A DNA stretch of 64,000 nt, from positions 1 through 64,000 of the forward strand of contig JBGSIC010000025.1 of assembly GCA_041751875.1 (NCBI GenBank), written 5' to 3'. Of the stretch, positions 35,131 through 44,682 are shown piece after piece. Origin of the DNA: JBGSIC01 sp041751875. GTDB taxonomy: Bacteria > Bdellovibrionota > FAC87 > UBA2466 > JACKAF01. Within the stretch, counting starts at the first letter, position 1. Each line of letters starts with the position of its first letter. Under the pieces are notes generated by a model. The model worked only from the letters and a program-made list of their open reading frames with translations. It was not told the origin of the DNA and searched no databases. Both the position numbers and the translations under genes were made by a program.

Positions 35131-35550
35131 ATGACGGAACGTAAACAGAAGAGCAGTCGAAGTGCCAAGCCTGCTTTAGTGCGCAAAAAGAAAAATAAGA
35201 CACCGTCCCGTGTATTTCCCAGAGCGGATTTTCCTGGTCGCGTGTATGTCCATGACGCTGATAAACTATATATCGCTCCTCTAATAAATATTAGTGCGAG
35301 TGGTATCTTCGTTAAGGACATCACATCGATTCCGTGCGGGACTGAAGTCAAACTGGTGATCAAATCGCCCAGTCTGGCTCGGTCAATTCAAGCACGCGGG
35401 GATGTTGTGCGTGTAGAAAAGGGTAAGAACCGTCATGGGCTGGCGGTTCACTTCACTGACATCGCAAGCGACACTAAAAGTGTCATTGAAAAGTCAGTGG
35501 AAGTGAGCCACCTGGACGGAACGCAGGAACTGCTGCGCGAAATTGCCTAA
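35131..35550 (+). CDS. PilZ-domain (cyclic di-GMP receptor) protein
   Basis: 139 residues from ATG 35131 behind GAGG. A basic N-terminal tail (about 1-26, many Lys and Arg) leads into a PilZ domain. Arg residues lie near FPRADFPGRVYV, and the NxSxxG motif is NISASG (53-58), the usual c-di-GMP contact sites. The remainder (EVKLVIKSP, RGDVVRVEKG, GLAVHFTD) matches PilZ strands. It starts in the 290-base divergent gap shared with the vWA gene, which otherwise shows no gene. A giant TPR protein gene follows after 29 bases, so it may tune motility or surface assembly of that protein. Confidence 0.85.
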   Translation: MTERKQKSSRSAKPALVRKKKNKTPSRVFPRADFPGRVYVHDADKLYIAPLINISASGIFVKDITSIPCGTEVKLVIKSPSLARSIQARGDVVRVEKGKNRHGLAVHFTDIASDTKSVIEKSVEVSHLDGTQELLREIA

Positions 35551-35579
35551 GCGATTTTTTGTGTGTTGAGGGGGATAAC

Positions 35580-38500
35580 GTGTTTAATATTCATACACCG
35601 ATCCTGGAGAAAAAGGACCGAGCCGGAATGGGCTCGTTGGCGCGACCGCTGTCGCTGACCAATCTCGCCATTACTCTTTTGGTGACTCTCTTCTTTTCAC
35701 TTAGCGTGTTTGGTTCTGAAACCACACTGCGCAAACGTTTGACTATCACCAAAAAAACAAAAATCTCTTTCGCCCAAACGAGCAAAAAAGGCGAAGAGAA
35801 CATGCCCATCGAAAAGATGGCCATCTTGGAGAAAAAACGGGAAGCCTTGATCGCCGATATTATGAAGTTCATGCGTCAGTCATCTGACTCGGAACAAAAA
35901 GACGAATTGCGCATGCGTCTGGCGAACCTTTACATGGAAGACTATTACTCCAAATTAAGTAAAGCGCAGCTCTTGCACCAAAAAGCACTAGAAGACTTCG
36001 ATAAACTGCCTGAAAAAGAACGCAAGCGACGCCGTCCTCCTCAGATGGAAAAGGCGCAGTATCTAGATTCTTTGAAAAAGTCGCGCAACCTTTACCAAGG
36101 CATGCTCGCAAAAGTAAAAAACCATCCTCGCGGAGACGAGATTCTCTATTTCCTAGCCTCCTCTTCGCTTGATTTAAACCGCATGCAAGAAGCGATGACT
36201 TACTACGGTCGCTTGGCAGCCGAGTATCCGAAATCGCCCTACTACAATGAATCACTCATTCAGCTTGCCGACTATTACTTTGATAAAGCGAAGTGGGTTG
36301 ACGCTCAAAAATACTACGAAGATCTCATCCGGCTTAAGTACAAGCCGCTGATGGCTTACGCGTACTATAAAAGAGGTTGGTGCCAGTTCAATTCGGGTAA
36401 TCCGAAGGGCGCGATCCAATCCTACCAGTGGGTGATTTCGCAGGATGAGAGTGATGCGGAGGGCAACAACCTGCGTATCCGAAATGAAGCTATCCGTGAT
36501 ATCGCCTTGACATTTGTCGACTTAAAACAACCTGAACAAGCCATCAGCTTTTATACGACATTGGGCGAGCCCTACACCCGACGCGGTTATGAGACCATGG
36601 CTTCCCTCTACAACGAAGGGGGCCAGTACGCCAACGCCATTCAGTTGTGGGAAGCACTCCTAGCAAGCAACCGCACACACGAAAACAACCCGAAGTACGT
36701 CCTTGATATCGTCGAAGCGTACCGCCGAGGAAATCAAACGGCTCCTGCGATATCGGCTCTATTTAACAACCTTCCCGCTTACACCAAAAACTCCGGTTGG
36801 TATGAATTTCACGCCAACAAGCCGCAACTGGTAAAAGAAGCGATTGAGGGTTTCGAAGACATGGCACGCAAACTCGCCATTGAAGCGCACGCTCAAGCGC
36901 AGAAAATGAAGAGCGACAAGCTCTATCAAAGCGCACAAGATCTTTATAGCTTGTACCTGGAGAACTTCCCCGATTCTGCGCACTCGACGCAGATCCGATT
37001 CTACTTAGCGGAAATTCTCTACAAGCGTAACGATTACAAGTCAGCGGCAAATCAGTACTACAAAGTGTACAAGAGTCCTGACGCGGGAAAACTCAAAGTT
37101 GATTCTATTCGCTATGCTTTGAACGCACTCGATCGCCAGTTGAACACCGACCGTAAAGAAGCCGGTCTGTCGACTATTTCCGCAAAGACTCAGGCTAAAC
37201 TGGCGGATTCAGGTGACGCGAATCTGGAAGTCATTCCCTACACAAAGGTAGAGACCGGCTTTATTAAGATCGCAGAAGAGTACCTCAAAGATTTTCCCAA
37301 CAACAAAGACGCTCCGGATGTCCTCTACACCCAAGCATACTTGCGTTACACCCATCATGAGCTTAACGAATCCTACACGGGCTTCTGGGAGTTCATGAAA
37401 AAGTACTCCAAGCACCCGTCAGCGTATTCTGCTGAGCATTTAATTTTAGATATTCTGAACCGGAAACAGAACTACGACAAATTGGTTGCCGCATCGGAAC
37501 AGTTTCTTAAAACGCCCGGTCTCACAAAACCTGAGTTCCGTGCGGAAGTGTCGCAGATTCTGCGCTCCGCGGAACTTAAACGCATCCAGGTGCTAGAAAC
37601 TGCGGGCAAGTTTCAGGAAGCGGCCGATGGATACATAGGGTACACACAGGCTTACGGTGCGAAGGATCCTGTCCTTTATGAAAAGGCTCTCTATAACGCG
37701 AGCATCAACTACACCAAAGCGGGTCAGACTTTGAAATCAGTCGAGACGCAAGAGAAGTTCCTGCGCCGTTTCAATACCAGCCCGTTTGCAAAAACGATGC
37801 TGTTAGCGGTAGCAAACACCTATCAAAAACTGGGTCGATTTAATAAAGCAGCTGATTTTTACTACGAATTTGCAAAACGATTCCCTCAAGAAGAACAGGC
37901 CAAAACTGCCCACCGCTTGGCAGGCCTATTCTACTGGGGCAGCGGCAAAAATAAGGAGGCTGAAGGCGTGATGAATCAGTTCCTCACCGCCTATCCGAAG
38001 GGCAAAGAACGCGAACTTGTGCAAACAGATCTCTTGGGCATTTACGAAACCCAACGTGACTTCCCGAAGCAGGTAGCTTTTTACAAGAATAAGCGTGCCA
38101 CGGAGAACAACCCTGCTTCCTACGTGATTGACTCTGTACACATTGCGGACTTACTCGCCCAGAGCAACCCCAAAGCAGCGGCTGGTGTGTTCCAAGAGGT
38201 ACATAACTTCTCGGCTCGCAACCTCGCATCGATCACTAAGGACAATGATGCCCGCAACGCTCTAGCCCGAGTGGAATTCTGGCGCGTCACTCAAGTGGAA
38301 AAACAGTTCACCTCCATTCCTTTGAGTCTGCCGCAAGCTCGCTTGCAAGCAAACCTGAAGAACAAAATTCAGCTCTTGGGAACGCTTGAAAATGAGTACA
38401 AGCGAGTCGCTGCCTTGGGTAGCGGCGAGTGGGCCATGGGAGCTCTCTTTAAAACAGCGTCCGCTTATCGCCATATGGCACAAGCGGTAAACCAAGCGCC

Positions 38501-39692
38501 AGTACCGCCCGAACTTGCTGGGGAGCAAATTGAGCAGTACCGCAGCGAAGTGAAGAAAAATTTGGTGGATCCTTTCGAAGAAAAGGCCTTGGCCTTTTCC
38601 GTTCAGTGCGTTGAAAAGGCGCAGGAACTGAACCTTCTCACTGTGTGGGTTTCAAAGTGCTACGATCTCGTGGGCACACTCGATCCGAAGCGTTATCCGC
38701 ACATCCGTACGCTCTTTCTGCCCCCGGTTCAGACGGCTTTAATCATGCCGACGGATAAGGAAATTCCTTTGGGCAAGGTGCGAAACTACGCCATTCCGGT
38801 TTACTCAACCGGTATGTTTAGCAAGCAAACCTTGCAGCGCACATTGGCTAGCGAAGAAAACCGTTCGCTCATGGTTCTTAACGACTACGATGAGAACCAT
38901 CTCACTGCGCCCAAAGGATTGACCTACAATCTTCTTTCGCCGATTCGTTTGAAGACTCTTGCCAAGGATCTTCAAGCGCATGAGCCGAAGGATAAGGAAA
39001 TCCCCAGTTTTGCTTACCTGAATCTAGCGCGTTTGGTTTACCCCCAGAAAGCGCTAACGCAGGTACTTGAAGCCATTGAACGTCAGCCCGATAGTGTAGC
39101 CTTGCACAACCTGCTGGGGCTCACGCATTTGGAGATGAACGACATCGCAGCAGCTAAAGTCACTTGGTTGTCGCTTGTCGCCCGCGGGGAAAAGAATGCG
39201 GCCATTTGGAACAATCTAGGTGTCGTCTCGATGCTCTTGGGCAAAGAAAACGAAGCCATTGATTACTTCCAACAAGCCACGCAGATGGAGAACCCAGGTG
39301 AAGCTTTCGTAAATATGGGTTTCATCGCGCTTAAGTATCACAATGGTTTTGAAGCGAAAAAGAACTTCACCGAAGCACTCAAAGCCGGCGATGCTTCACC
39401 TGCGACCAAGGTGGGCTTGAACGTCGCGCGCTTGCAGAATCGCGAAATCGATTCCGCGGTGGAAATCTTGCCCGAGCTCAGCGAACGCTACAACAGCGAT
39501 CCTTACGCGCGTCTGTCTGCGGCCTTCCTGATGATCGACATCATGGGCCAGAAAGACGCCGCGAGTAAGATGCTCACTGAGTATATGGATCGTTTCTTTG
39601 CGCGCTCGGATCCTCTATTCCGCCAAGCGCTGGGAGAATCGGCTAAGAACGTAGCACCCTCAGATGATGGATTGCCTGAACTCGATCTCTAA
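35580..39692 (+). CDS. Giant exported tetratricopeptide-repeat protein
   Basis: About 1370 residues. GTG 35580 lies behind GAGGGGG and was chosen over an upstream in-frame start for that reason. A hydrophobic leader at about 25-45 (LTNLAITLLVTLFFSLSVFG) indicates export. Dozens of TPR-like helical pairs follow, for example FLASSSLDLNRMQEAMTYYG, YYKRGWCQFNSGNPKGAIQ and LGVVSMLLGKENEAIDYF. Similar huge periplasmic TPR proteins accompany gliding or envelope-spanning machines in Myxococcus and Bdellovibrio, but no specific ortholog can be claimed. The PilZ gene 29 bases upstream makes c-di-GMP control plausible. It converges with an M23 peptidase gene 17 bases away. Confidence 0.75.
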   Translation: MFNIHTPILEKKDRAGMGSLARPLSLTNLAITLLVTLFFSLSVFGSETTLRKRLTITKKTKISFAQTSKKGEENMPIEKMAILEKKREALIADIMKFMRQSSDSEQKDELRMRLANLYMEDYYSKLSKAQLLHQKALEDFDKLPEKERKRRRPPQMEKAQYLDSLKKSRNLYQGMLAKVKNHPRGDEILYFLASSSLDLNRMQEAMTYYGRLAAEYPKSPYYNESLIQLADYYFDKAKWVDAQKYYEDLIRLKYKPLMAYAYYKRGWCQFNSGNPKGAIQSYQWVISQDESDAEGNNLRIRNEAIRDIALTFVDLKQPEQAISFYTTLGEPYTRRGYETMASLYNEGGQYANAIQLWEALLASNRTHENNPKYVLDIVEAYRRGNQTAPAISALFNNLPAYTKNSGWYEFHANKPQLVKEAIEGFEDMARKLAIEAHAQAQKMKSDKLYQSAQDLYSLYLENFPDSAHSTQIRFYLAEILYKRNDYKSAANQYYKVYKSPDAGKLKVDSIRYALNALDRQLNTDRKEAGLSTISAKTQAKLADSGDANLEVIPYTKVETGFIKIAEEYLKDFPNNKDAPDVLYTQAYLRYTHHELNESYTGFWEFMKKYSKHPSAYSAEHLILDILNRKQNYDKLVAASEQFLKTPGLTKPEFRAEVSQILRSAELKRIQVLETAGKFQEAADGYIGYTQAYGAKDPVLYEKALYNASINYTKAGQTLKSVETQEKFLRRFNTSPFAKTMLLAVANTYQKLGRFNKAADFYYEFAKRFPQEEQAKTAHRLAGLFYWGSGKNKEAEGVMNQFLTAYPKGKERELVQTDLLGIYETQRDFPKQVAFYKNKRATENNPASYVIDSVHIADLLAQSNPKAAAGVFQEVHNFSARNLASITKDNDARNALARVEFWRVTQVEKQFTSIPLSLPQARLQANLKNKIQLLGTLENEYKRVAALGSGEWAMGALFKTASAYRHMAQAVNQAPVPPELAGEQIEQYRSEVKKNLVDPFEEKALAFSVQCVEKAQELNLLTVWVSKCYDLVGTLDPKRYPHIRTLFLPPVQTALIMPTDKEIPLGKVRNYAIPVYSTGMFSKQTLQRTLASEENRSLMVLNDYDENHLTAPKGLTYNLLSPIRLKTLAKDLQAHEPKDKEIPSFAYLNLARLVYPQKALTQVLEAIERQPDSVALHNLLGLTHLEMNDIAAAKVTWLSLVARGEKNAAIWNNLGVVSMLLGKENEAIDYFQQATQMENPGEAFVNMGFIALKYHNGFEAKKNFTEALKAGDASPATKVGLNVARLQNREIDSAVEILPELSERYNSDPYARLSAAFLMIDIMGQKDAASKMLTEYMDRFFARSDPLFRQALGESAKNVAPSDDGLPELDL

Positions 39693-39709
39693 AGGGTTTG
39701 AGCGCGAGT

Positions 39710-40915
39710 CTACGATACGATGTCGGCCCAGGGAGGCAACTGCTGGTGGAACTCGTCATAGACGGTTTGAAGCTCGGGCAGCTGGGTTTTAGGAAGCGGA
39801 TCAGCGGAAGGAAACTTCACGCCCAAGGGATCCACGTAACGATCGTCTAAATAGAATTCAAAATGCAAATGAGGTCCGGTAACTCGTCCTGTGGATCCGA
39901 CGTAACCGATCACCTGCCCCATCGATACACTCGCACCGGGACGAATCCCTGAAGCAAAATTTTTCAGATGCCGGTACGCCGTCTTGTAACGGCCTCCGTG
40001 GAATATTTTTACGGTTTTACCTCCGCCGCCTTCCCATCGAGCGGACAACACGCGTCCGTCGCCTACTGACAGCACCGGCGTGCCTGTGGGCGCCCCGTAA
40101 TCAATACCTAAATGGGGCCGTCGAATTTTAAGAATCGGATGGAAACGACGCTGGGAAAAACGCGACGTGATCCGTCCGAACTTCATCGGACTTTTTAAAA
40201 ACTTGCGCATGAGGCTATTCCCATCGCGGGAATAGTAGCGGGCCTTTCCATCAGCTCTCTCAAAACGCACCGCTGAGTGGACAATTCCTTGGTTTTCGAA
40301 TTCAGCGGCTACGACACGTCCCCAACCCACCGGCACGCCATCGGCGTAGATTTTTTCCACCAGCAACCGCCAACGGTCACCGACACGCGTTTCACGCGCA
40401 AAATCGATCATAGAAGCAAATACGTCAGCTAGTTCGATAGTAACCGGCGCGGGCATCCCTGCGTTTTCAGAAGACTCCCAAAAAGATTCGCGAATATAAC
40501 CGCTGAAGGCCACAATTTCGCGCTCCGTTTCCGCGCGAACCGGTTTGGCCTTCCACTCGTTAGCATTTCGCTCCACCACAAGCCGATCAAAGGGCGAGAG
40601 CATAAAATCGATGCGCTTGGGAACCGCTAGTTCTTCCTTCCACCACCGCAGGACCACGCGCGTTCCACTCGTGAGTCGATTGAGCGGATGAATATCCTTA
40701 GAAGCGCGAACAATACTCATAATCGTCTCGCGATCCACGCCCACCTGCTGCAACATCGTATAAAGATTGGAGCCAGGCTCTACTTGCAGTTGGAGGGACT
40801 TTTCTTGAAGGTAGGAAGCTTCTTTCGCCCAGTCGTTGGGGGTAGCCATGAGGCCAGCCAAGGGAAAAGCGAAAAGCGATGGGCAGAGAACGACACTTAA
40901 TAAAAGGATACGCAT
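39710..40915 (-). CDS. M23 (LytM-type) peptidoglycan endopeptidase
   Basis: About 401 residues from ATG 40915, which opens a signal peptide (MRILLLSVVLCPSLFAFP); a GTG five codons earlier is an alternative, and neither has a clear site. An N-terminal LysM/OapA-like part (QVEPGSNLYTMLQQVGVDRETI...) precedes the peptidase domain. Zinc ligands are His 268 and Asp 272 in HLGIDYG and His 349/351 in HLHF, with GSTGRVTGPHLHFEF forming the M23 signature. All catalytic residues are present, so it should cleave peptidoglycan cross-links and act in cell separation, or possibly on prey walls in a predator. Confidence 0.9.
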   Translation of the reverse strand: MRILLLSVVLCPSLFAFPLAGLMATPNDWAKEASYLQEKSLQLQVEPGSNLYTMLQQVGVDRETIMSIVRASKDIHPLNRLTSGTRVVLRWWKEELAVPKRIDFMLSPFDRLVVERNANEWKAKPVRAETEREIVAFSGYIRESFWESSENAGMPAPVTIELADVFASMIDFARETRVGDRWRLLVEKIYADGVPVGWGRVVAAEFENQGIVHSAVRFERADGKARYYSRDGNSLMRKFLKSPMKFGRITSRFSQRRFHPILKIRRPHLGIDYGAPTGTPVLSVGDGRVLSARWEGGGGKTVKIFHGGRYKTAYRHLKNFASGIRPGASVSMGQVIGYVGSTGRVTGPHLHFEFYLDDRYVDPLGVKFPSADPLPKTQLPELQTVYDEFHQQLPPWADIVS

Positions 40916-40959
40916 AATTTGAGCTTGCACGCCCTAATTTATACCATGGGATGCCAGAG

Positions 40960-40989
40960 GGTGTCAGTCCCCTTTTCTCACCTGACACC
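40960..40989 (+). repeat. Short hairpin related to the dispersed repeat
   Basis: GGTGTCAG pairs perfectly with CTGACACC around the 14-base centre TCCCCTTTTCTCAC. The ends are GGTGYCAG-type, as in the other copies, but the centre differs. It sits upstream of bolA in the divergent gap with the M23 gene. Confidence 0.55.
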
Positions 40990-41015
40990 TTTTCCCGGCC
41001 CTGTTATAAAAGGAT

Positions 41016-41348
41016 ATGTCGATTCAGGACAATATCTTACAGAAGCTCACTAAGGCCTTTCACCCTGTTGCGATTGAAGTGCTCAACGAGAGTCGCGGAC
41101 ACAGTGTTTCGCCCGCCGGCGAAAGCCACTTCAAAGTCGTCTTGGTGAGCCCTGATTTTCAGGGGAAAAGCCTCGTGCGGCGTCACCAAGCGGTCTATGA
41201 GTCGCTACAGGAAGAACTCGCAGACGCGGTGCATGCTCTAGCCCTCCATCTTTACACGCCCGAAGAATGGGCTCAGAAAACCTCTCAAAACATAGGAGCA
41301 GCCCCCTCCCCCGCGTGCGCTGGGGGTTCCAAGTCCGAACATGAATAA
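41016..41348 (+). CDS. bolA: BolA-family protein
   Basis: A 110-residue small class II KH-like protein that pairs with monothiol glutaredoxins in iron-sulfur trafficking. It has the family start IQDNILQKLTKAF, the ESRGHSV region, HFKVVLVSPDFQGKSLVRRH with its conserved His and the C-terminal ALALHLYTPEEW. About 15 extra residues at the end (SPACAGGSKSEHE) are unusual. It overlaps the aldehyde dehydrogenase start by 8 bases, so the two are coupled. Confidence 0.9.
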   Translation: MSIQDNILQKLTKAFHPVAIEVLNESRGHSVSPAGESHFKVVLVSPDFQGKSLVRRHQAVYESLQEELADAVHALALHLYTPEEWAQKTSQNIGAAPSPACAGGSKSEHE

Positions 41349-42714
41349 GCTCACTGATCTGATCTCCTCTCAGCGCGCGTATTTCCTATCGGGTGCCACT
41401 CGCCCTCTCGCATTTCGCCAAGTGCAGCTTAAAAAACTCCGTGAGGCGATCAAAAACCGAGAAGCCGGTTTAACGGAGGCCCTGCAGAAGGATTTGCACA
41501 AACCCACCCTGGAAGCCTTTGCGAGCGAAATTGCGATTGTTTACGAAGAGATGAAATTTATTCTTAAGAAACTACCGGGTTGGGTGAAGCCTGCACGCCG
41601 CCCGACTCCGCTCGTGCATTTTCCCGCTCGCAGCTGGGTGCAAAGCGAGCCGCTGGGATGCGTTCTTGTCATCGCGCCCTGGAACTACCCCTTTCAGCTC
41701 CTTATCTCCCCGCTCATGGGAGCCATTGCCGCCGGTAATTGCGTTATTCTCAAACCTTCTGAGCTCGCGCCGCACACCTCGGCATTCGTGGCAAATCTCA
41801 TCAAGGATACTTTTGGACCTGAATTTGTGGCTTGCGTCGAGGGGGGTGTCGACGTTAACACCGCTTTGCTTGAAGAACGCTTCGACTATATTTTCTATAC
41901 CGGTGGGGCGCCCGTCGCCAAGATTGTGGCCACCGCCGCCGCCAAGCACCTTACTCCCGTCACACTCGAACTCGGCGGTAAAAGTCCCGCTTTGATCGAC
42001 TCCAGTGCCCCTTTGCGCTTGACCGCACGACGCCTCATTTGGGGAAAGTTTTTTAACGCGGGTCAGACCTGCGTCGCGCCAGACTACGTGCTCGTTCCGA
42101 AGGACAAGCAAAAGGCTCTCATCGAGGAAATGAAACTCGCCGTACAAGATTACTTCGGCGCAGACCCTCATAAAAGTCCTGACTACGCCCGAATCATCAA
42201 CCAACGCCATTTTGAACGGCTCAAACAACTTATCCCGCCTTCTCCACTGGACATCGGAGGGGAAACGGATGCCGCCGACAAATATATCGCGCCCACCGTG
42301 TTTTCCTGTGACGATTGGGAGAGCCCGGTGATGCAGGAAGAAATCTTTGGCCCCCTTCTTCCCGTTTTAGGTTACGAAGACGCGGAACAAGCGTTGCAAT
42401 TTATCGAGAGCCACCCCAAGCCGCTCGCGCTCTATATTTTTTCCCGCAATAAACGCCAACAAAACAATGTGCTGGCGCGTTTATCCTTTGGCGGCGGTTG
42501 CGTGAATGACACGCTCGTGCATCTAGCTACTCCCCATCTACCGTTTGGAGGAGTCGGAGGTAGTGGATACGGTTCTTATCACGGACGATCGAGCTTTGAG
42601 TGTTTCAGCCACTTCAAACCGATTCTTAAGCGCGGAACCTGGTTGGACGTACCGCTACGCTATCCCCCCTACAAAAATAAGCTGCGTTGGGTAAAGAAAT
42701 TGCTGACGTTGTAA
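41341..42714 (+). CDS. Aldehyde dehydrogenase, ALDH3-like
   Basis: A 457-residue NAD(P)-dependent enzyme that oxidises aldehydes, often fatty aldehydes in this subfamily, to acids. The cofactor segment is APWNYPFQ, the catalytic Glu is 210 in LELGGKSP and the catalytic Cys is 244 in NAGQTCVAPDYVL; these numbers closely match animal ALDH3. The C-terminal PFGGVGGSGYG and the final hydrophobic-basic tail (RYPPYKNKLRWVKKLL) suggest membrane association. A long copy of the dispersed repeat begins six bases after its stop. Confidence 0.92.
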   Translation: MNKLTDLISSQRAYFLSGATRPLAFRQVQLKKLREAIKNREAGLTEALQKDLHKPTLEAFASEIAIVYEEMKFILKKLPGWVKPARRPTPLVHFPARSWVQSEPLGCVLVIAPWNYPFQLLISPLMGAIAAGNCVILKPSELAPHTSAFVANLIKDTFGPEFVACVEGGVDVNTALLEERFDYIFYTGGAPVAKIVATAAAKHLTPVTLELGGKSPALIDSSAPLRLTARRLIWGKFFNAGQTCVAPDYVLVPKDKQKALIEEMKLAVQDYFGADPHKSPDYARIINQRHFERLKQLIPPSPLDIGGETDAADKYIAPTVFSCDDWESPVMQEEIFGPLLPVLGYEDAEQALQFIESHPKPLALYIFSRNKRQQNNVLARLSFGGGCVNDTLVHLATPHLPFGGVGGSGYGSYHGRSSFECFSHFKPILKRGTWLDVPLRYPPYKNKLRWVKKLLTL

Positions 42715-42720
42715 ACTTTG

Positions 42721-42825
42721 GGTGCCAGGTCACTTTTGCGCTTCGCCCAAACCTCGCGAGCAGGTGCGTTTAGAATTGTGGCCGAACAGAGCGAGACGAG
42801 CCGAAGGCTAAAGTGCACAGGCACC
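42721..42825 (-). repeat. Long copy of the dispersed palindromic (REP-like) repeat
   Basis: A 105-base element in the opposite orientation to that at 4641-4748 and matching most of its length after reverse complementing. It begins GGTGCCAGGTCACTTTTG and ends CTAAAGTGCACAGGCACC. It fills the gap between the aldehyde dehydrogenase stop and the pgsA stop, five bases away, so both long copies lie just beyond gene 3' ends. Confidence 0.8.
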
Positions 42826-42830
42826 TACTT

Positions 42831-43457
42831 TTAGAGGCGTTTTTCTTGAAGAGCGTGAACGAAGCTGATGCAGTAGCGCACTCCGGAAACCAGTGAAATC
42901 ACCAGAGCGGCGTAAAGAATCCACGTCCCGATCTCAAAGGCGTTTAAGCCGAATACGGGACCGTACCAGCTGAGTAGCCCGATACCGACCAACTGAAACA
43001 CCAGTTTGATTTTTCCAAACCGATCCGCATCAATGATAATTCCCTCGCCTACCGCGACGCTGCGTAACCCGGTGATAAAAATCTCGCGCGACAACAGGGC
43101 TAGAACCAACCATTCTTCCACCCGATCTAACTGCAGAAGCATGATGAGCACTACCATCAAAAACAGTTTATCCGCTACGGGATCCAGAAACTTTCCCAGC
43201 ACACTGACAATGCCCCATTTGCGTGCGTAATAACCATCGAGAAGATCAGTGATACCGGCGATGGCCACAATCAGCGCGGCCATTCGGCCGGGTGAGTAAC
43301 GAAAAGTGAAATCAAACTTAAAAAGGGGTTGATCCGTGTCATAAGCGAGAAAGACCGCCACCAACGGAATGAGCGCGATTCGAAACAGGCTCAGGCAATT
43401 GGGAAGATTGAGTAGATTCTTGCGTGACCGAAATTGCGCGTCGAAGTCCATCGGCAT
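42831..43457 (-). CDS. pgsA: CDP-diacylglycerol-glycerol-3-phosphate 3-phosphatidyltransferase
   Basis: A 208-residue inner-membrane enzyme that makes phosphatidylglycerol phosphate, the committed step to PG and cardiolipin. The CDP-alcohol phosphotransferase motif is complete: D74 G75, A78 R79, G88, D92, D96 in DGYYARKWG...GKFLDPVAD. It has about five membrane helices, and NLPNCLSLFRI at the start is the usual family opening. queF lies 62 bases upstream on the same strand. Confidence 0.92.
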   Translation of the reverse strand: MPMDFDAQFRSRKNLLNLPNCLSLFRIALIPLVAVFLAYDTDQPLFKFDFTFRYSPGRMAALIVAIAGITDLLDGYYARKWGIVSVLGKFLDPVADKLFLMVVLIMLLQLDRVEEWLVLALLSREIFITGLRSVAVGEGIIIDADRFGKIKLVFQLVGIGLLSWYGPVFGLNAFEIGTWILYAALVISLVSGVRYCISFVHALQEKRL

Positions 43458-43519
43458 GCAAAAGTCTCATATCCGGGAACAAAAGCGAAGAAAGAAAGAA
43501 GCCCGGCTTTTAGGGAAGT

Positions 43520-43936
43520 TTAGGCTGGGGTAAGCGCCGCGTCTGGTGTGTTTTCCAGCGCGCTGTAACGCGCCCTTACCACTGTTTTTATATTTCCCCG
43601 CACATTGAAGTCACCCTCGACTTCCATTTTCCAAGGTACGCAAGCTGCTACCAGATCAGACAAGATCAGATTCACAGCCGCTTCGTGAAAAATGCCCACA
43701 TTGCGAAAAGCGTTGATATACAATTTGAGCGATTTGAGCTCAATGCATTTTTCCTGAGGCTCGTAGTGAATGCGAATCACGCCAAAATCGGGAAAGCCGC
43801 TCTTCGGGCAAACGGCTGTCCACTCGGGACAGGTGAAGGAAATTTCATATCGGCGCGTGGGTTCCGGGTTAGGGAAAGTCTCAATCCCAGCAGCTTCAAG
43901 CCCAGCGGGCCTCGGAGAACGATTGGAAAGCGTCAT
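43520..43936 (-). CDS. queF: NADPH-dependent 7-cyano-7-deazaguanine reductase
   Basis: A 138-residue unimodular (type I) QueF that reduces preQ0 to preQ1 in queuosine synthesis. The active-site Cys is in CPKSGFPDFG (Cys 43) with Asp 50. The QueF signature ELKSLKLY and FHEAAVNLIL (His 84, Glu 85) follow. The segment between the strand and Cys, TCPEWTAVC, has an extra upstream Cys. Length is normal. The exported beta-barrel gene ends 14 bases upstream. Confidence 0.92.
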   Translation of the reverse strand: MTLSNRSPRPAGLEAAGIETFPNPEPTRRYEISFTCPEWTAVCPKSGFPDFGVIRIHYEPQEKCIELKSLKLYINAFRNVGIFHEAAVNLILSDLVAACVPWKMEVEGDFNVRGNIKTVVRARYSALENTPDAALTPA

Positions 43937-43950
43937 AGCAGATAGGGCTA

Positions 43951-44682
43951 TTACACTCTAAATTGAAGAGCAAGCGCCAAGCGCGCCCCAAAAAGCAGGC
44001 CCCCACTTCCGGTCAGGTGCAAAAGCCCATGGAGGCTGGTCGCAAGATAGGATCCTTCGTTCATATTAGACGTGCCCGTAACCCCCAACAAACCCATCAC
44101 CATGCGATGGCTTGGGACAGGAACCGCAATAGACTCCGCCATTTTCTGGGTGCGCGACAGGCCATGGAGATACTGGACTCCCCCTTCCAACCCCCAACCC
44201 ATTCTCCCCCCATAAGGTCGTCGAAGTGTGTACCCGAAAAGAACTCCCAACGCTGCACTACTTTGAACCTGTGAGGCTTGCGAAGATTCGGGTTCCTCAA
44301 TCACCCCTGATCCGGACTCCAGAGCACGTCCCAAAGCGGAACGCTCATACCCAAGCATAAAGGTCAGATAACTTTGTGACCCTAGTCCGGTGGTGAGTAA
44401 CCCTGCCGCCCCAAACCCGATGCCCATCGATGTCCCCGTACGACCCGCCAAAGTCGCCATCAGACCGTTTACTCCAATTTGGAGCCCCAAAGCGGTACGC
44501 CCCTCGCGCAGTGCCATACTCGCCGGCGCTCTTGAAGCGGCGTTCGCACCGGAGTCGGAGCGCAGTTCGCGTGAAATCGAACGCGTTTTTTTTCCCTTCA
44601 CTTTTCGTTTTTGTTTTTCCCCAAAACCCGAAGAAGAAAAAAGCACCAAACAAAGAACAAGCGGAATTAGGCGCGCCGACAA
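43951..44682 (-). CDS. Outer-membrane beta-barrel-like protein, coupled to the metalloprotease
   Basis: About 243 residues. I prefer the TTG at 44682 because GGGAGG lies five bases upstream; a TTG 36 bases earlier lacks such a site. The leader (SARLIPLVLCLVLFSSSGFG) is a signal peptide. A short basic segment (KQKRKVKGKKTRS) is followed by Gly-rich strands (LGLQIGVNGLMATLAG, GIGFGAAGLLTTGLG, LGVLFGYTLRRPYG) ending LALALQFRV, barrel-like. With this start it overlaps the 3' end of the protease gene by 16 bases, so translation is probably coupled. Family unknown. Confidence 0.55.
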   Translation of the reverse strand: MSARLIPLVLCLVLFSSSGFGEKQKRKVKGKKTRSISRELRSDSGANAASRAPASMALREGRTALGLQIGVNGLMATLAGRTGTSMGIGFGAAGLLTTGLGSQSYLTFMLGYERSALGRALESGSGVIEEPESSQASQVQSSAALGVLFGYTLRRPYGGRMGWGLEGGVQYLHGLSRTQKMAESIAVPVPSHRMVMGLLGVTGTSNMNEGSYLATSLHGLLHLTGSGGLLFGARLALALQFRV

